Shown piece by piece: positions 6,697 to 9,412 of a stretch of 9,412 nt of DNA. The translations under genes were made by a program, and so were the position numbers. Under the pieces are notes generated by a model, which saw only the letters and a program-made list of their open reading frames with translations, had not been told where the DNA came from and ran no database searches. The stretch comes from Promethearchaeota archaeon (lineage in GTDB: Archaea > Asgardarchaeota > Lokiarchaeia > Sigyniarchaeales > SOKP01), in the NCBI GenBank assembly GCA_030615145.1, contig JAUWZT010000144.1:1-9412 (forward strand), read 5' to 3'. Each line of letters starts with the position of its first letter. Positions within the stretch are counted from its first letter, which is position 1.

Positions 6697-7716
6697 ATTA
6701 TATCTGATTCTATTTCTAAAAAAAAAATTGAATATATCCAGCAAAAAGACGAATTTGATTATTTAAAAAGCTTAATCGACTCTCTTGAAAAGGGTAATAG
6801 TATCGGAATTTTGCTACAAGGTCCACCGGGTACAGGAAAGACCTTATTAGCAATTTCACTTGCTAAGGCATATAAGGCTTCTTACTATATTATTGATGGG
6901 TCGCCTGACCTTGATAGAAGAGATATCGAAGGTAATTGGGAACTTTTAAAGGGCGAAACTAAATTTAATTATGGTCCTCTTACTTTGGCCATTAAGGATG
7001 CAAATAATGAGGGAATAGCTTTTATTATTATTAATGAAATTAACGCTATTCGCGAAAATGAACAAATATCGCTAAATTCTCTTTTATCCGAAAATCATAT
7101 CAACTTAATTTCAAAAGGTTTTGAAAAACACGAATTAAATTCTGAAAGTAAATTAATCATTATAGGAACAATGAATAAAGGAGTTATTGGTATTAATAAA
7201 TTACAAGAATCATTTGAAGACCGCTTTATCATAACCCCTGAAATATCTTATCCGTTAAAAAATAAAGAAATTGATATTGCGAGCCAAATCTCGGGATATA
7301 AGAAAAAGATTGCAGAAATTGTTGTAGATGCTGCCCGCCAAATTAGGAAACAGGCGATTCAGGATTATTCTATAACAAAAATATTCTCAACTCGCTTAGT
7401 AGTAAATTTCTGTATGTTAATTTCTCTGATGCCTCCTAAATACTTAAAACACAACATCGAAAATGTAATCATCAATAAACTCGGAACTACTACTGAAGAA
7501 AAGAAAAGTATCGCCATGATTCTTGATGGAAAGATGTTCGAGACCAAGTTAAAGGAAGAACTAATTAGTAAAAAGACAAAATTAATGAGCTGGGAATGTA
7601 AGTTAGATAAAGATTCGCTCGACCATCTACTTACTAATACTAAAGCATGTTTTACTAATTATATTAGTAAATACGGCCGATCAAATGCGTTTAGACATAA
7701 CGGAAATATAATGTAG
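6697..7716 (+). CDS. MoxR/CobS-type AAA+ ATPase, apparent ATT/ATA start
   Basis: An ATPase of about 339 residues counted from ATT 6697. Walker A is GPPGTGKT (42-49). The DIEGNW ... YGPLTLAI segment is typical of MoxR, NorQ and CobS relatives. Walker B is IIINE (N113-E114), with Asn in place of the usual Asp. Sensor 1 is Asn160 in GTMN, the arginine finger is R176 in FEDRF, and sensor 2 is near R233 in STRLV. Such ATPases form rings that work with a VWA-domain partner, and the candidate partner is the metallopeptidase gene at 7983. The only canonical start, TTG 6811, falls within the P-loop strand and would delete about 38 conserved-looking residues. The Shine-Dalgarno at 6685-6693 points to ATT 6697 or ATA 6700, unless a base is miscalled. 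The stop is TAG, and the reading frame stays open for 71 further codons to 7929. Confidence 0.88.
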   Translation: MISDSISKKKIEYIQQKDEFDYLKSLIDSLEKGNSIGILLQGPPGTGKTLLAISLAKAYKASYYIIDGSPDLDRRDIEGNWELLKGETKFNYGPLTLAIKDANNEGIAFIIINEINAIRENEQISLNSLLSENHINLISKGFEKHELNSESKLIIIGTMNKGVIGINKLQESFEDRFIITPEISYPLKNKEIDIASQISGYKKKIAEIVVDAARQIRKQAIQDYSITKIFSTRLVVNFCMLISLMPPKYLKHNIENVIINKLGTTTEEKKSIAMILDGKMFETKLKEELISKKTKLMSWECKLDKDSLDHLLTNTKACFTNYISKYGRSNAFRHNGNIM

Positions 7717-7731
7717 AAATTGATTCAATGG

Positions 7732-7932
7732 ATGTGGTTAAATAAAAGGGAAACTTTACAAAATTATTTTCAACTGACAGAGATTCTAAGCTTACCTACA
7801 CAATACAAACAGCAAACAGGAAAAGACTACATTTACAACGGATATATAACCTTAAATTATATAAAGTGGATATATCAGCAAAAACCCGAAGATTTAAAGA
7901 AGTTTATGAAGGAATTATATCCTGTTTTATAA
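7732..7932 (+). CDS. Small ORF between ATPase and metallopeptidase; possible C-terminal extension of the ATPase
   Basis: ATG to TAA gives 66 residues; TTG 7720 would give 70. The product contains aromatic, helix-prone segments (near NYIKWIYQQKPEDLKKFMKE) and resembles real coding sequence, but belongs to no family I recognise. It lies in the same frame as the ATPase gene, separated from it only by TAG 7714-7716 and a few codons, and no ribosome binding site precedes either start. It could be a separate small protein of the cassette, an extension made by TAG readthrough or recoding, or the remnant of a longer ATPase split by a nonsense mutation. The sequence alone does not decide. Confidence 0.45.
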   Translation: MWLNKRETLQNYFQLTEILSLPTQYKQQTGKDYIYNGYITLNYIKWIYQQKPEDLKKFMKELYPVL

Positions 7933-7982
7933 CTTAAATTATATGTGAATTACATAAAATCAAATTAAAAAGCTACGTAATT

Positions 7983-9412
7983 GTGTTGACTGAATTAATA
8001 GACCTTTTTGAAAGGGATTTTACTTCCGATGTATTAGCTTTAACCAATATTGGAAAAAGAATTAGTGGGAACAAGGACATAATGATACAGTATATAGGCA
8101 ATATCCCTGCGGTTTATACTGATTGCAAATTTATATATTTACCTAACAAATTTAAAGAGGATATAAAAGCGGCTCAAGGTCTTGTTGCTCACGAAAGCGG
8201 TCACATAGGATACGGTTCATTTGAACTAGGATTTATAAAATTGATTGATAACCTTGCCAAAAAATACAAATTACCACCGCTCTTTATTAAAAATTTAATT
8301 AATGTCGTTGAAGATGTAAGAATTAATGGTATTAATGACAATAAATTCCCTGGTTTTTATAGAAATTTGAGAGAGTTAACATTTAAGATGTTACCACGAA
8401 TTAAATCATCGATTAAATCGAACAATGATATATTATTATATGTCAATTTGTATATGGAAGATTTCGACGAGTTCCAAAAAAAACCATCTTTAAGAATGTT
8501 TAATCTAAGTGAAAAAGATTGGAAAGGGATTTTTAAGGTTAAAAAATTTCTTTTAAGGTCATTAAGTCCTAGTGCATCTATTATTTCGTGTGATGTGTTA
8601 TGCAACATTCTCAAAAAGTATTTCCCTGAAGAAAGTTCGAGTCCGACAGGCAAGAGAGGTAATCCCAATCGTAATATGAACTCTCATTCTAATATGAATA
8701 CCATCAACCATATCGAAATAAATGCTCGAAATAAAAAAAAAAATGAAAAAACGGACTTAGATAAAATAAGCGAAAAGCTCATAGAAAAGCTAAAAAATAC
8801 TAAGTTAAGTCCCGAGGATTTAGACGATTTAGAGGACATTGTTGAGGAATTAAATCCTAAAGGGAATAAAAGCAGTAAAGGAAAAGATAGTAACCAAAAT
8901 AAAGGTAAAAATAAAAGGAACAGAAAAGGAGCCGAAAATATAGATAAAGAAGGTGGTAAAAATAAACCTCAAGATAATGAACTTGATGATCTCATAAAAA
9001 AAAAATTTAATTTGGATGATTTAAAACCAATCTCCATTAATAATGAAAGAAAAAAACATGAATTTATTAAAGAAATTAGAAAACTTATTAAGAACGCGGA
9101 TGACGCTATGAAAGAACGACTATTGATTTTAGGGGGCGGTAAATATTTTATTAGTCCAAGTAAGTGTGAACGTGAAAGAAAAGTAATTGATGTTAAAATT
9201 AAAAGTCAGAAAATGTGTCCTGATACTATGACTTATGTCCAAATTAAAGCTAAATATCATGGGATAATCAAAAAAATGAATTCAATTTTTGCTGACTTGA
9301 AAAATAAAGCTGCAGTTGATACATTTCAAAAGAAAGGGAGGCTAAATAACAAATTTATAAAGGCAGTTACCAGCGATTATCAATTTAAGCAATGTTTTAC
9401 AAGAAAAATTAT
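7983..9412 (+). CDS. HExxH zinc metallopeptidase, CobT/NorD-like, expected VWA C-terminus beyond the window (partial)
   Basis: An uninterrupted frame of 476 codons reaches the window end; the stop is outside. Residues 70-74 are HESGH, a zinc-peptidase HExxH with the catalytic Glu, and E110 in NVVEDVRIN (107-115) is the likely third ligand. The order TDxKxIYLP, HExxH, ED-R-I-N is that of the N-terminal domain of CobT/NorD-type proteins. A Lys/Asn/Asp-rich low-complexity linker covers about 228-345, followed by a helical, Lys-rich stretch. The last residues (GRLNNKFIKAV ... FTRKI) match the position just before the VWA domain in CobT-like proteins, so a MIDAS-bearing VWA domain is expected next but is not seen. 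The start is GTG 7983 or TTG 7986: the frame is closed by TAA at 7935 and has no ATG until 8082. There is no Shine-Dalgarno. It probably works with the upstream ATPase. Its target is unknown. Confidence 0.85.
   Translation, partial: MLTELIDLFERDFTSDVLALTNIGKRISGNKDIMIQYIGNIPAVYTDCKFIYLPNKFKEDIKAAQGLVAHESGHIGYGSFELGFIKLIDNLAKKYKLPPLFIKNLINVVEDVRINGINDNKFPGFYRNLRELTFKMLPRIKSSIKSNNDILLYVNLYMEDFDEFQKKPSLRMFNLSEKDWKGIFKVKKFLLRSLSPSASIISCDVLCNILKKYFPEESSSPTGKRGNPNRNMNSHSNMNTINHIEINARNKKKNEKTDLDKISEKLIEKLKNTKLSPEDLDDLEDIVEELNPKGNKSSKGKDSNQNKGKNKRNRKGAENIDKEGGKNKPQDNELDDLIKKKFNLDDLKPISINNERKKHEFIKEIRKLIKNADDAMKERLLILGGGKYFISPSKCERERKVIDVKIKSQKMCPDTMTYVQIKAKYHGIIKKMNSIFADLKNKAAVDTFQKKGRLNNKFIKAVTSDYQFKQCFTRKI

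Noticed and set aside
7365..7547. 60-codon open frame on the - strand.
   Set aside because: Antisense shadow of the ATPase gene's sensor-2 region.
7942..7956. TATGT-GAATT-ACATA inverted repeat before the metallopeptidase gene.
   Set aside because: Only five-base arms in A+T-rich DNA, which is too common by chance to call an operator.
8357..8668. 103-codon open frame on the - strand.
   Set aside because: It lies wholly inside the HExxH metallopeptidase gene, which has clear motifs and a much longer frame on the + strand.
1..9412. CRISPR arrays, insertion sequences, tRNA or rRNA genes.
   Set aside because: No regularly spaced repeats, transposase motifs, terminal inverted repeats or cloverleaf-like segments were seen on either strand.

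Overview
The window is strongly A+T-rich and reads as archaeal DNA. TATA-like boxes lie 24-29 bases upstream of several start codons with no ribosome binding site between them (leaderless style), and bare oligo-T runs follow genes. One product is a roughly 1000-residue sequon-rich surface protein anchored by a C-terminal membrane helix with a short basic tail. The gene mix, the composition and the style of this surface protein suggest an Asgard (Lokiarchaeia-like) archaeon. This is an inference; no rRNA or marker gene is present to prove it. All convincing genes are on the + strand.

Left part (1-1780): a crotonase-fold acyl-CoA enzyme that lacks the usual catalytic acidic residues is followed by a UbiA-superfamily membrane prenyltransferase that keeps both Asp-rich motifs. 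Middle (1781-5423): a regulatory region with a TATA-like box and an inverted repeat leads into the very large extracellular protein. Oligo-T terminators and a gene-poor stretch of almost 400 bases follow. Next (5424-6473) comes a radical SAM enzyme of the AmmeMemoRadiSam family, without its usual partners AMMECR1 and Memo in view. It ends at a palindrome plus a T run.

Right part (6474-9412): this is the most interesting section. It holds a MoxR/CobS-type AAA+ ATPase, a short ORF, and the first 476 codons of a large protein with an intact HExxH metallopeptidase site followed by a Lys/Asn-rich linker. The large protein has the layout of CobT/NorD-type proteins, whose C-terminal von Willebrand factor A domain would lie beyond the window. 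ATPase plus VWA pairs of this kind act as remodelling machines, for example in metal insertion or enzyme activation. Here the intact HExxH also predicts proteolysis.

Two coding oddities stand out in this cassette. The ATPase has a near-perfect Shine-Dalgarno but no ATG, GTG or TTG that would preserve its P-loop fold, so it appears to start at ATT or ATA (or the sequence carries an error). The short ORF follows the ATPase in the same frame, separated by a single TAG.
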